In this document: in pieces, positions 1-5,611 of the stretch
Layout: every line of letters starts with the position of its first letter
Numbering within the stretch: the stretch's first letter is position 1
Assembly: GCA_035655455.1 (NCBI GenBank)
Contig: DASRUL010000041.1
Span: forward strand, 1 to 19,287
DNA from: JAHFKM01 sp035655455
GTDB taxonomy: Archaea > Nanobdellota > Nanobdellia > SCGC-AAA011-G17 > GW2011-AR18
DNA length: 19,287 nucleotides
Direction: 5' to 3'
Notes under the pieces: model-generated
Database searches by the model: none
What the model was told of the DNA's origin: nothing
What the model saw: only the letters and a program-made list of their open reading frames with translations
Translations under genes and position numbers: made by a program

Positions 1-65
1 ATCGTTCTAATATCTTCTAAAGTCAAGTCTTGATTTTTACCAAAAATAGATTGCATTATTAACAT
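1..65 (-). CDS. N-terminus of an unidentified protein, cut by the left edge
   Basis: An open frame starts at ATG 63-65 and runs leftwards off the window, giving about 21 residues (begins MLIMQSIFGKNQD, then LTLEDIRT). A second ATG lies three codons in (54-56). A TATA-like TTTATAA at 87-93 sits 22 nt before the first ATG, the spacing seen for most genes in this window, which supports the start at 65 and a leaderless mRNA. Too little of the protein is visible to name a family. Confidence 0.5.
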   Translation of the reverse strand, partial: MLIMQSIFGKNQDLTLEDIRT

Positions 66-86
66 GGGATTGATGGGGATTATTTG

Positions 87-93
87 TTTATAA
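87..93 (-). promoter_or_regulatory. TATA box of the left-edge gene
   Basis: The plus strand reads TTTATAA, which gives TTATAAA on the coding strand, 22 nt upstream of the ATG at 65. Confidence 0.4.
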
Positions 94-156
94 TATTAAC
101 GATGAATTTTAAGAAGAAATTCTATGCGTTTAAAGGAGAAAGTTCTATATAACTAT

Positions 157-311
157 TTAAATTAAGATTCGAGCCGTACTTAAATTTCTTAAAAAAGGTG
201 CGCTTTAAATTTCAAAATCAAGTCTTTATTACTTTTAGAAAGATCTTTTAGCGTGTTGTCAATATTCGCTATTTTCGCTCTGTACCCGTGGATATCTAGT
301 TTGTCCTGCAT
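157..311 (-). pseudogene. Broken tyrosine recombinase (integrase) N-terminal fragment
   Basis: ATG at 309-311 opens a 40-codon frame (MQDKLDIHGYRAKIANID ... SNKDLILKFKAHLF) ending in TAA at 189-191. The pattern of a short helix, Ser-x-x-Asn-Lys-x-Leu-Ile-x-x-Phe, and a following Leu-Ser-x-x-Arg-Ile resembles the N-terminal core-binding (SAM-like) domain of archaeal XerC/D-type tyrosine recombinases. The stop falls in a run of six T (coding strand). Adding one T restores the frame and continues as LRNLSTARILI before a second stop at 157-159. No catalytic domain (Arg...His-x-x-Arg...Tyr) is visible nearby. It has a Shine-Dalgarno (AGGAGA, minus strand, 317-322) and a TATA-like element near 345-352, unlike the leaderless genes around it. 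It lies 161 nt beyond the 3' end of tRNA-Glu on the same strand, a common place for integrases. The family call is by eye from about 50 residues. Confidence 0.5.
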
Positions 312-385
312 GTGTTTCTCCTATGAACATTCATAAAGAATCTGTGTATAAAAGGTCTGCAAGCACACTACGGATGCAGAAAAGG

Positions 386-440
386 AACCTCTCCTAAGAA
401 GACAATGCCTCGAGCGGATCCTACATTGTTAGTGGAGGTT
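386..440. other. Nested inverted repeats, possible structured RNA or recombination site
   Basis: AACCTC (386-391) pairs with GAGGTT (435-440), and inside it ACAATG (402-407) pairs with CATTGT (424-429), leaving an asymmetric internal loop and a 16-nt apical loop. CCTAAG (393-398) could alternatively pair with CTTAGG (447-452). A TATA-like TGTATAAAAG at 344-353 lies upstream for rightward transcription. The apical loop carries a partial copy of the tRNA-Glu 3' end. No known RNA family was recognised. Confidence 0.3.
406..419 (-). repeat. Imperfect copy of the tRNA-Glu 3' end (possible att remnant)
   Basis: TGCCTCGAGCGGAT at 406-419 matches TGCCCCGAGCGGGAT at 473-487 (3' end of tRNA-Glu plus part of the T arm) with one substitution and one missing G. 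Both are in the same orientation, and the copy lies between the tRNA and the integrase relic, as expected for a decayed attachment site. A 14-nt match could also be chance. Confidence 0.3.
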
Positions 441-472
441 TCTAGGCTTAGGACGTTCTCGTAAGAAACAAG

Positions 473-547
473 TGCCCCGAGCGGGATTTGAACCCGCGTC
501 AAAGGCGCGAGAGGCCTTTATCCTTGACCGGGCTAGACGATCGGGGC
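473..547 (-). tRNA. tRNA-Glu (anticodon CTC)
   Basis: The minus strand folds as a 75-nt cloverleaf. The acceptor is GCCCCGA/TCGGGGC with discriminator A, the D arm is the Glu-like GTCTAGCCCGGTCAAGGAT, the anticodon stem AAGGC/GCCTT encloses CTCTCGC (anticodon CTC, reading GAG), and the T arm is GCGGG-TTCAAAT-CCCGC. There is no intron and no encoded CCA. A TTTAAAG element about 27-33 nt upstream (574-580) is the likely TATA box. Confidence 0.95.
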
Positions 548-573
548 GTTAAGCTTTTGATTGCAGCCTCTTT

Positions 574-580
574 TTTAAAG
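574..580 (-). promoter_or_regulatory. TATA box of tRNA-Glu
   Basis: The coding strand reads CTTTAAA about 27 nt before the mature 5' end of the tRNA. Confidence 0.4.
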
Positions 581-592
581 CTTTTCAAAATG

Positions 593-600
593 TTTATATA
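593..600 (+). promoter_or_regulatory. TATA box of the VIT1-like gene
   Basis: TTTATATA ends 22 nt before ATG 623, so transcription should begin at or next to the start codon (leaderless). Confidence 0.6.
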
Positions 601-622
601 GAATGCCTAAAATTTTAGTGTG

Positions 623-1321
623 ATGGAAAAGAGGCGTTCTGGGAAGAAGCATCATCATGGTGACGGCTGGCAGTTGAAGAATGTGATTCTCGGCGGTCAG
701 GATGGTGTTGTGAACATTTTGGGGCTGGTTCTTGGTGTTGCTGCTGCGACGCAGAATTCTGGCATTGTAATTATTTCTGGCTTGGCTTCGACGTTCGCTG
801 AGTCTTTGAGTATGGCTGCTGTCGCGTACACATCTTCGAAGGCTGCGAAAGAGTATTATGTTGCTGAAGTGAAGAGAGAGGAGGATGCTGTTAAGAGAAA
901 TCCTAAATCTGTGAAGAAGGAGGTGCGGACTCTGTTTAAAAAAAGAGGGTTGACTGGAAGGGCGTTGGAGGTGGTGGTGAATAAGATTACGTCGTCTCGT
1001 CGCTTGTTGGCTGATACGTTGATGCATGAGGTTTCTCCTGAGGAGTATAAGAGTCCTGCGAGAAATGCCGTTGTGGTGGGTTTTTCCTCATTGGTTGGTT
1101 CGTTGGTTCCTTTGATTCCGTTCTTTTTTGTGAATGTGAAGAGTAGTGTGTATTGGTCTTTCGTTTTTTCAGTCGGAGTGTTGTTTGTGACTGGCGCGTA
1201 TAAAGCGAAGATTACTGTTGGTGATTGGAGAAAGTCTGGACTTGAGATGGCGTTGATTGGTGGCTTAGCTGCATTGGCTGGTTATGGTATTGGATTGGTA
1301 TTAAGTGCGATTCCGTATTAG
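623..1321 (+). CDS. VIT1/CCC1-family Fe2+/Mn2+ transporter
   Basis: This 232-residue membrane protein of the VIT1/CCC1 (DUF125) family likely moves iron or manganese across the cytoplasmic membrane. In the family, Fe2+/Mn2+ is exported or sequestered, usually against protons. Visible hallmarks are the first helix with GGQDGVVNILGLVLGVA (about 24-40, Asp27 conserved in the family), the second helix ending ESLSMAAVAYTSSKAAKEYY (60-79), a charged cytoplasmic segment (about 80-145) corresponding to the metal-binding loop, and three further hydrophobic segments (about 148-172, 176-193, 207-230). The N-terminus has a Lys/His cluster (KKHHH). A GTG at 620 would add one residue. ATG 623 is preferred because it sits 22 nt after the TATA box. 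It converges with the parvulin gene, with 3 nt between the stop codons. Substrate and direction cannot be read from sequence. Confidence 0.9.
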   Translation: MEKRRSGKKHHHGDGWQLKNVILGGQDGVVNILGLVLGVAAATQNSGIVIISGLASTFAESLSMAAVAYTSSKAAKEYYVAEVKREEDAVKRNPKSVKKEVRTLFKKRGLTGRALEVVVNKITSSRRLLADTLMHEVSPEEYKSPARNAVVVGFSSLVGSLVPLIPFFFVNVKSSVYWSFVFSVGVLFVTGAYKAKITVGDWRKSGLEMALIGGLAALAGYGIGLVLSAIPY

Positions 1322-1324
1322 AGC

Positions 1325-1603
1325 TTATTTCTCATCGGTCTTCTTAATAATGTGCCATCCGAATTCTGTTCTTATAATGCCAAGTTCTCCTTTTTTTAAG
1401 TTAAACGCGGTATTTTCAAAAGCCCTAACCATACTTCCGCGTCCGAACCATCCGAGGTCTCCGCCTTTTTTTCTGCTTGGGCATTGGGATTCTGTTTCTG
1501 CGATTTTTTCAAAAGGTTGTCCTGTTTGAATTTTTGTGAGTAATTCCTTGGCTTTGTCTTCGGTTTTGACGAGGATGTGGCTTGCTCTGATTTCTTTGAC
1601 CAT
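1325..1603 (-). CDS. Parvulin-type peptidyl-prolyl cis-trans isomerase
   Basis: This 92-residue single-domain parvulin has the same size as E. coli Par10/PpiC. It catalyses cis-trans isomerisation of X-Pro bonds. It lacks a signal peptide and should act in the cytoplasm. The active-site set is present: His9 in ASHILV, Cys41 in the CPSRKKGGDLGWFGRG stretch, Met58, Phe62 and His84 in FGWHII. A start upstream at 1642 is open but would read through the 3' half of tRNA-Lys (giving MVEGSNPFRP), so ATG 1601-1603 is chosen. The tRNA 3' end is only 8 nt upstream on the same strand and no TATA box is visible in between, so the gene is probably transcribed together with the tRNA. After 3' processing of the tRNA the mRNA would keep a leader of about 8 nt. 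Confidence 0.93.
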   Translation of the reverse strand: MVKEIRASHILVKTEDKAKELLTKIQTGQPFEKIAETESQCPSRKKGGDLGWFGRGSMVRAFENTAFNLKKGELGIIRTEFGWHIIKKTDEK

Positions 1604-1611
1604 AGTGAGTG

Positions 1612-1701
1612 CGGGCCTGAAGGGATTTGAACCCTCGACCACCTGATATCTCCTTTTGAGTGTTAAGAGTCAGGTGCTCTACCAAACTGAGCTACAGGCC
1701 C
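1612..1701 (-). tRNA. tRNA-Lys (anticodon CTT) with a 16-nt intron
   Basis: The minus-strand cloverleaf has acceptor GGGCCTG/CAGGCCC with discriminator G, D arm GCTCAGTTTGGTAGAGC, anticodon stem CCTGA/TCAGG, and T arm GAGGG-TTCAAAT-CCCTT. The anticodon loop reads C-T-CTT-A then a 16-nt insert before position 38. Removing the insert leaves a normal 74-nt tRNA-Lys that reads AAG. CCA is not encoded. A CTTTAAA element (1728-1733) lies about 27 nt upstream. Confidence 0.95.
1648..1663 (-). other. tRNA-Lys intron at position 37/38
   Basis: Intron ACACTCAAAAGGAGAT on the coding strand. CTCT (with the anticodon) can pair with GGAG, leaving 3-nt bulges TAA and ATA on opposite strands. Archaeal splicing endonuclease cuts after the second base of each bulge, giving exactly positions 37/38. 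The inner helix is minimal, so this is a relaxed bulge-helix-bulge. Confidence 0.85.
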
Positions 1702-1727
1702 ATGTTCGGAGGTTCTGTAGAAGTAGA

Positions 1728-1733
1728 TTTAAA
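1728..1733 (-). promoter_or_regulatory. TATA box of tRNA-Lys (and probably the parvulin gene)
   Basis: TTTAAA lies 27 nt from the tRNA 5' end, between it and the stop of the preceding gene at 1742. It is the nearest candidate promoter for both the tRNA and the downstream parvulin gene. Confidence 0.4.
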
Positions 1734-1741
1734 GTTTGTGT

Positions 1742-2152
1742 TTATTCTTCGAAATCTTCGTTTGGTTCTTCTTGTATTTGTTTGATTTTTTCTGCAAGTT
1801 CTGGCTCGAGGGAGAGCGCTTGTTCGAAGAAGGTCTTTACCTGTTCTTGATCGAAGTTTTCTATTTTTTGCTTGGGTGTTTTTCCGTCGATGAGTTTTTT
1901 GCAGCTTTCTAAAAAAGGCTTCTCGTAAGTGTCTTCTGCGTATTCCCAAGAGAGAATGTAGGAGCTTAATTCCCGGAGTGTTTTGGCGATGGTTGCTGCT
2001 TGTTGGGGTTCTTGTTCTTTGGTGAGTGCTTCTGCGAAATAGCCGTGAAGTTCTCCGAGTGTTCCGCTGAAGTCTTCCATCTTGAAGAGCTGTGCGATTG
2101 CTTGGAGTGGTGGCATGACTCCTTCTTCTTGGTTGGCTTCTTCTCGGGTCAT
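1742..2152 (-). CDS. Unidentified 136-aa acidic helical protein, coupled to the nuclease gene
   Basis: No family was recognised. Its ATG (2150-2152) overlaps the TGA of the PD-(D/E)XK gene (2149-2151) in an ATGA arrangement, so the two are translationally coupled. A longer in-frame reading to 2299 lies inside the nuclease gene in another frame and is rejected. The protein is rich in Glu, Gln, Lys and Leu and looks wholly alpha-helical. It has no membrane segment, no signal peptide, and ends in an acidic tail (IQEEPNEDFEE). The middle (ETLRELSSYILSWEY-like region around residues 60-75) and the repeated EQA/EKI pattern suggest a helical-repeat or coiled-coil partner. The tight coupling suggests a subunit or modulator of the nuclease, which is an inference from context only. 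Confidence 0.8.
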   Translation of the reverse strand: MTREEANQEEGVMPPLQAIAQLFKMEDFSGTLGELHGYFAEALTKEQEPQQAATIAKTLRELSSYILSWEYAEDTYEKPFLESCKKLIDGKTPKQKIENFDQEQVKTFFEQALSLEPELAEKIKQIQEEPNEDFEE

Positions 2153-2979
2153 TGTTCTCTGGTGGTTGAAGCGTAATCTATTAAAGTCTTTTGGCCGAAG
2201 CAGTAGTCTTTGAAGTCGCACCATTTGCACCAGCTTCCGAGGTTTTTCGGGTAGTCCTCGATGTTGTCGCTGGTGGTGCGGCTGTGGACGTTGGAGCATT
2301 GGTCTCGCGCGTGGTCGATGAGGTCTTGGTTGACATTGATATATTTTTGTGTTCCGTTTCTGAGAAAATACAATCCTAGCTTGTCTGGAAGTTTTTTGTG
2401 TTGTTCTTGGTAGAGCAAGGCGTAGATTGCGAGTTGGAGTTTGTATTCTTCGGTGAGCTCATCGCTTCGTCCAGTCTTGTAATCAAGGATGCATGTTTGT
2501 CCGTTGTGGGTGTGGATGGCGTCAATGTACCCTCGTATATTGATGTGCTCTGAACTGAGGAAGACTTCTGTTTCTGGCCTGACAGTGAGAAATGCTTTCT
2601 GAAGGCTGCTGTTTTTTACATGCTCTCGGACGTCGCTAAGGAACGTTTGGAAGAAGTTGCCGAGCATGGAGAGGCTGTCTTCGTAGTATTCCTTGATCGT
2701 GTCTTTGTCTTTCCCAAGCTGGCTGAGGTGCGGCACTGCCTCGACCCATGCCTTGTTGAAAGAGTTAAGAAGGTGGTTGCGGAGTTCTTCTTCGTAGGTG
2801 TGGATATTGAGCGTTGCAGGATCAAAAGTGTAGAAATGTTCAAGCGCTGCGTGGACCGCCTTTCCTGTGAGGGTGGGGAGGCTGTCTTTGAGTGGTAATC
2901 CTAGTTTGTAATGGTAGAAATATTTGCGTTGACAAGTGTTGTAGGTGTTGATGCTGCTTGGTGACTCGATCCTGGTCAT
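2149..2979 (-). CDS. PD-(D/E)XK nuclease with a C-terminal Fe-S cluster (RecB/Cas4/AddB-like)
   Basis: This 276-residue protein has the signature of the RecB/Cas4-type PD-(D/E)XK superfamily: SPSSINTYNTCQRKYFYHY at the start, His43 in GKAVH, Asp153 in RGYIDAI, Asp166 and Lys168 in ILDYKTG, and the Gln182-x3-Tyr186 motif (QLAIY). Four cysteines, Cys16 plus Cys251, Cys254 and Cys260 (CKWCDFKDYC), match the split 4Fe-4S staple of Cas4, AddB and related exonucleases. It should cut DNA, probably ssDNA ends, in the cytoplasm. No helicase, cas genes or CRISPR repeats lie in this window, so a CRISPR role is not supported. A general repair or recombination role is more likely. It heads a two-gene operon with the 136-aa gene. 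A TTTAATATA element at about 3021-3029 is a possible TATA box, which would give a leader of roughly 20 nt. Confidence 0.9.
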   Translation of the reverse strand: MTRIESPSSINTYNTCQRKYFYHYKLGLPLKDSLPTLTGKAVHAALEHFYTFDPATLNIHTYEEELRNHLLNSFNKAWVEAVPHLSQLGKDKDTIKEYYEDSLSMLGNFFQTFLSDVREHVKNSSLQKAFLTVRPETEVFLSSEHINIRGYIDAIHTHNGQTCILDYKTGRSDELTEEYKLQLAIYALLYQEQHKKLPDKLGLYFLRNGTQKYINVNQDLIDHARDQCSNVHSRTTSDNIEDYPKNLGSWCKWCDFKDYCFGQKTLIDYASTTREQ

Positions 2980-3063
2980 GGTATCCCTTTTTTTCTCTCG
3001 AGAACGGAGGACGAATCGTGTATATTAAAACTTTGCTGTGCCGAAGAGGGTGTTTGAAAAGCC

Positions 3064-3071
3064 TTTTATAG
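3064..3071 (+). promoter_or_regulatory. TATA box of the 66-aa zinc ribbon gene
   Basis: TTTTATAG ends 21 nt before ATG 3093, so a leaderless transcript is expected. It lies in the 113-nt divergent gap upstream of the nuclease gene. Confidence 0.5.
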
Positions 3072-3092
3072 AGCGAAGGTACTAAAAGGTAA

Positions 3093-3293
3093 ATGGTGAA
3101 GTGCCCGAGGTGTGGTTCTCAAGATGCGAAGCTTGTGAAGGTAATAGGCGGGGGTGTGGTGGAGTGTGGTTCGTGCGGGTTTGATGAAGCCGAGGAGCTC
3201 TTGGAGGTGTATCCTGAGCAAAGAGCGACGCAAGCAGCGAAGACAAAGCATTCTCCCTATAAACGTGGCGGTGGTCGCAGGACGCAACGATAA
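3093..3293 (+). CDS. Small zinc-ribbon protein, 66 aa
   Basis: Two zinc knuckles are visible: CPRCG (Cys4, Cys7) and CGSCG (Cys25, Cys28), spaced as in TFIIB/TFIIS-type or ribosomal-protein-type zinc ribbons. The C-terminal third is basic and Gly/Arg-rich (YKRGGGRRTQR), suggesting binding to RNA or DNA. It has no membrane segment. It is followed directly by PolX on the same strand, but PolX has its own TATA box overlapping the end of this gene. The exact function is unknown. It could be a nucleic-acid-binding or ribosome-associated factor. Confidence 0.85.
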   Translation: MVKCPRCGSQDAKLVKVIGGGVVECGSCGFDEAEELLEVYPEQRATQAAKTKHSPYKRGGGRRTQR

Positions 3294-3295
3294 GG

Positions 3296-3303
3296 TTCTT
3301 ATA
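3296..3303 (+). promoter_or_regulatory. TATA box of polX
   Basis: TTCTTATA ends 25 nt before ATG 3329 but only 10 nt before ATG 3314. This favours 3329 as the true start. Confidence 0.45.
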
Positions 3304-3328
3304 GTTCTTTTCTATGTTTTCTCTTGGA

Positions 3329-5044
3329 ATGATCAATCAAGATCTTGCCAAGATGTTTGAGGAGATGGCTCTGATGTGGGAGCTCGAGGGTGTTGAGTGG
3401 AAGCCTCGTGCGTATGAGAATGCTGCGCGTGGTGTTGCGGAGTTGTCAGAAGATGTGAGAGATATTTATAAGAGAGAGGGGGTGAAGGGGCTGGATAAGA
3501 TTCCTGGTGTGGGAAAGGGTATTGCTTGGCATATTGAGGAGTTTTTGAAGACGGGAAAGATTGAGAAGTATGAGCGTTTAAGAAAGAAGTATCCTCGGGA
3601 ATTGTTGGAGTTGATGGAGGTTGAGGGTCTTGGTCCGAAAAGGGTGGTAAAACTTGTGAGAGAGATGAAGATCCATTCGTTGGGTGAGTTGAAGCGTGCT
3701 GCGGAGAAAGGGCTTATTCGTGAGCTTCCCGGGTTTGATGCGAAGACTGAAAAAAATATTTTGACGGCGTTATCGTTCCATCAAGCTTCGAAGGGGAGGA
3801 TGCTGATAAGTTCTGCGTTGCCTCTTGCTGAAGAAGTGATAGAGTATTTGAAGAAACGTGTCAAGGTGCAAAAGATTGATTATGCTGGTTCGTTGAGGAG
3901 GATGAAGGAGACGATTGGGGATATTGATCTTCTCGCTGTTGCGGATGCGAAGGAGTTGATGGATGTTTTTGTAAAAATGCCGAAGGTGCAGCGTGTGCTT
4001 GCGAAGGGTTCTACAAAGAGTTCGGTTCTCTTAAGAGAGGGTGTGTCCGTTGATGTGCGAGTGCTTCCTGCTGAGAGTTATGGCGCTGCGCTGCAGTATT
4101 TTACTGGATCGAAGGAGCATAATATTGCGTTGAGAAATTTGGCGCTGGATAAAGGGTTGAAACTTTCTGAGTATGGGTTGTTTGAGAGGAAATCTGAAAA
4201 GTTGGTTGCTGGAAAGAGTGAAGAGGAAGTGTACAAAAAATTGGGATTGGAGTGGATACCTCCAGAGTTAAGGGAAAATAGGGGAGAGATTGAAGCTGCG
4301 AAAAAGAAAAAGATTCCGAAGTTGATTGATCTGAAAGATATTAAGGGTGATTTACAGATGCATACGGTGTATAGCGATGGTCGTAACAGTGTGAAGGAGA
4401 TGGCTGAGAAGGCCGAGCGTCTTGGGTATGGGTATATTGCGATTACTGATCATTCGAAGTCACAAAGAATTGCGAATGGAATGAGTGTTGATCGGTTGAG
4501 AAAGCAGTGGAAAGAGATTAATAAAGTGCAGAAAGGGGTGAATATTCGAATATTGAAAGGTGCTGAGGTGGATATTCTTCCTGATGGTTCGTTGGATTAC
4601 CCGAATAAGATTTTGAAAGAGTTGGATATTGTATTGGCTTCGATACACTCGCGGTTTAAGTCTTCTGAGCGAGAGATGACAAAGAGGATCGTTGCTGCGT
4701 TGGAAAACGAGTATGTCAATATTTTAACGCATCCTTCTGGAAGGCTGCTGAATAGGAGAGAGCCATATAAGGTGGATTTTGATGCGCTCTTTGAGACTGC
4801 GAAGAAAAATAAGAAAATAGTGGAGATTAACGGGCATCCTGAAAGGTTGGATTTGAATGATGCGTTGATTTTAAAAGCGAAAAAATTCGGGTTGAAATTT
4901 TCTGTGAGTACCGACAGTCATGCTGTTCAGAATTTGGATTTCATGAAGTATGGCGTTGGGCAGGCGAGGCGTGGCTGGTTGGAAAGAAAAGATGTTGTGA
5001 ATACGTATTCTTTGAGTCAGTTTAAAAAAGTGGTAAGGATATAG
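3329..5044 (+). CDS. polX: DNA polymerase X with C-terminal PHP domain (PolX)
   Basis: This 571-residue protein has the usual PolX layout. The N-terminal helical 8-kDa-like region carries helix-hairpin-helix motifs (KIPGVGKGIAWHI about 58-70 and VEGLGPKRVVKLV about 98-110). The family X nucleotidyltransferase core has GSLRR (187-191) and the metal-binding GDIDLL (197-202), with a third acidic residue in VSVDVRV (about 240-246). The C-terminal PHP phosphoesterase (about 340-571) includes DLQMHTVYSDG, ITDHS, GAEVDI, ASIHSR, THPSGR, EINGHPERLD and STDSHA. In the family the polymerase fills short gaps in base-excision repair and the PHP domain has 3'-5' exonuclease or phosphatase activity. In the first PHP motif the usual His-x-His reads Gln-x-His, which is, to my recollection, seen in other PolX proteins. 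An upstream ATG (3314) would add MFSLG but lies too close to the TATA box. An exonuclease III/AP endonuclease gene 1.6 kb away would supply the substrate of the same pathway. Confidence 0.96.
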   Translation: MINQDLAKMFEEMALMWELEGVEWKPRAYENAARGVAELSEDVRDIYKREGVKGLDKIPGVGKGIAWHIEEFLKTGKIEKYERLRKKYPRELLELMEVEGLGPKRVVKLVREMKIHSLGELKRAAEKGLIRELPGFDAKTEKNILTALSFHQASKGRMLISSALPLAEEVIEYLKKRVKVQKIDYAGSLRRMKETIGDIDLLAVADAKELMDVFVKMPKVQRVLAKGSTKSSVLLREGVSVDVRVLPAESYGAALQYFTGSKEHNIALRNLALDKGLKLSEYGLFERKSEKLVAGKSEEEVYKKLGLEWIPPELRENRGEIEAAKKKKIPKLIDLKDIKGDLQMHTVYSDGRNSVKEMAEKAERLGYGYIAITDHSKSQRIANGMSVDRLRKQWKEINKVQKGVNIRILKGAEVDILPDGSLDYPNKILKELDIVLASIHSRFKSSEREMTKRIVAALENEYVNILTHPSGRLLNRREPYKVDFDALFETAKKNKKIVEINGHPERLDLNDALILKAKKFGLKFSVSTDSHAVQNLDFMKYGVGQARRGWLERKDVVNTYSLSQFKKVVRI

Positions 5045-5111
5045 AATTGATAGGTAAGAGTTAAACTGTTTATGAAAGAAGAAATGAAAAAACGCCGCAA
5101 CCCGAGTGCCT

Positions 5112-5297
5112 TTAGAGAAGGCGTGTTCTTGTTTTTGCACATAAGTGTCCCGTGCAGAACTTATATTTCTGCAATCTTCTGAGGAAAACAATCAGCAAAA
5201 TTCGTAAAATTACAAGGCGGTAAAGATGGTGGAGGGCATGAACGAGAGTTGGGACTAATAAGAGCAGTACAAGCAAGGTTAAAATGGTCGATTTCAT
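5112..5297 (-). CDS. Possible small secreted or membrane protein, 61 aa
   Basis: This is a weak candidate in a gene-poor stretch. The reading frame starts at ATG 5295-5297 and begins with a convincing signal-peptide-like segment (MKSTILTLLVLLLLVPTLVHA), then a second hydrophobic stretch (LYRLVILRILLIVFL) followed by Arg/Lys. Its codon choice (CTC, GTC, GCC, CAC) resembles the minus-strand genes of the window more than the AT-rich AbrB/PIN pair beside it. No clear TATA box at the usual distance and no Shine-Dalgarno are visible. The palindrome at 5324-5335 lies 27 nt upstream. It could equally be an accidental ORF. Confidence 0.3.
   Translation of the reverse strand: MKSTILTLLVLLLLVPTLVHALHHLYRLVILRILLIVFLRRLQKYKFCTGHLCAKTRTRLL
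5153..5173. other. 7-bp hairpin in the polX-abrB gap
   Basis: TGCAGAA (5153-5159) and TTCTGCA (5167-5173) form a perfect stem with a 7-nt loop. A second, weaker stem GCCTT/AAGGC (5108-5122) followed by a T-rich run (GTTCTTGTTTTT) lies upstream and may mark the end of the polX transcript. Apart from the possible ORF at 5112-5297, nothing else was seen in the 315-nt gap. Confidence 0.3.
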
Positions 5298-5305
5298 GAG
5301 AAAGA

Positions 5306-5313
5306 TTTAAATA
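5306..5313 (+). promoter_or_regulatory. TATA box of the AbrB/PIN operon
   Basis: TTTAAATA lies 46 nt before ATG 5360. The transcript should start near 5335, giving a leader of about 25 nt with a Shine-Dalgarno GGAGG at 5349-5353, 6 nt before the ATG. This leadered design differs from the leaderless chromosomal genes. Confidence 0.5.
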
Positions 5314-5323
5314 CAAGAAAGTT

Positions 5324-5335
5324 CTTATTAATAAG
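5324..5335. promoter_or_regulatory. 12-bp palindrome, probable antitoxin operator
   Basis: CTTATTAATAAG is a perfect palindrome between the TATA box and the expected transcription start of the AbrB/PIN operon. AbrB-type antitoxins commonly bind AT-rich palindromes in their own promoter, so autorepression is likely. Confidence 0.5.
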
Positions 5336-5359
5336 ATAAATAAGATTTGGAGGAAAACT

Positions 5360-5611
5360 ATGCCAGAAGCTGTTGATATGGGAACTGTAAGTGTTAGAGG
5401 ACAAGTTGCTATTCCTAGTGGAATAAGAGACAGAATGAACTTGAAAGAAGGAGAAAAAATAATCTTCTTATTAGAAGGAGACGCGCTGATTATTAAAAAA
5501 ATTGAAGACATATCATGGGAACAAGTAACTAAACCTTTAAGAGAAGCAAAAAAAAAGATTAAAGAAGAAGATGTTTCCGATTTAATTCATAAAATACGAA
5601 AAAGAGAATGA
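5360..5611 (+). CDS. AbrB/SpoVT-type antitoxin
   Basis: This 83-residue protein has an N-terminal swapped-hairpin AbrB domain (MGTVSVRGQVAIPSGIRD about 7-24, then LKEGEKIIFLLEGDALIIKK about 28-47). A basic, charged C-terminal tail (about 54-83) should wrap the partner toxin. Such proteins bind their own promoter as dimers and neutralise the downstream PIN ribonuclease. The stop codon overlaps the toxin ATG (ATGA at 5608-5611), so the two are translationally coupled. It has a good Shine-Dalgarno and a palindromic operator. Codons are AT-rich (AAA, AGA, ATA, TTA), unlike polX and xth, which suggests horizontal acquisition. Confidence 0.9.
   Translation: MPEAVDMGTVSVRGQVAIPSGIRDRMNLKEGEKIIFLLEGDALIIKKIEDISWEQVTKPLREAKKKIKEEDVSDLIHKIRKRE

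Noticed and set aside
386..440. H/ACA guide RNA
   Set aside because: The two-stem shape with an internal pocket is suggestive, but no ACA box follows the lower stem on either strand.
1604..1642. Longer parvulin start
   Set aside because: These codons are the 3' part of tRNA-Lys, and the parvulin fold begins at the later ATG.
2149..2979. Cas4 belonging to a CRISPR-Cas locus
   Set aside because: The motifs fit Cas4-like nucleases in general, but there is no cas1, cas2 or repeat array in the window.
5071..5184. A 37-codon plus-strand ORF after polX
   Set aside because: No promoter, no recognisable motif, and it runs through hairpin-forming sequence; the minus-strand signal-peptide-like ORF is a better, though still weak, candidate.
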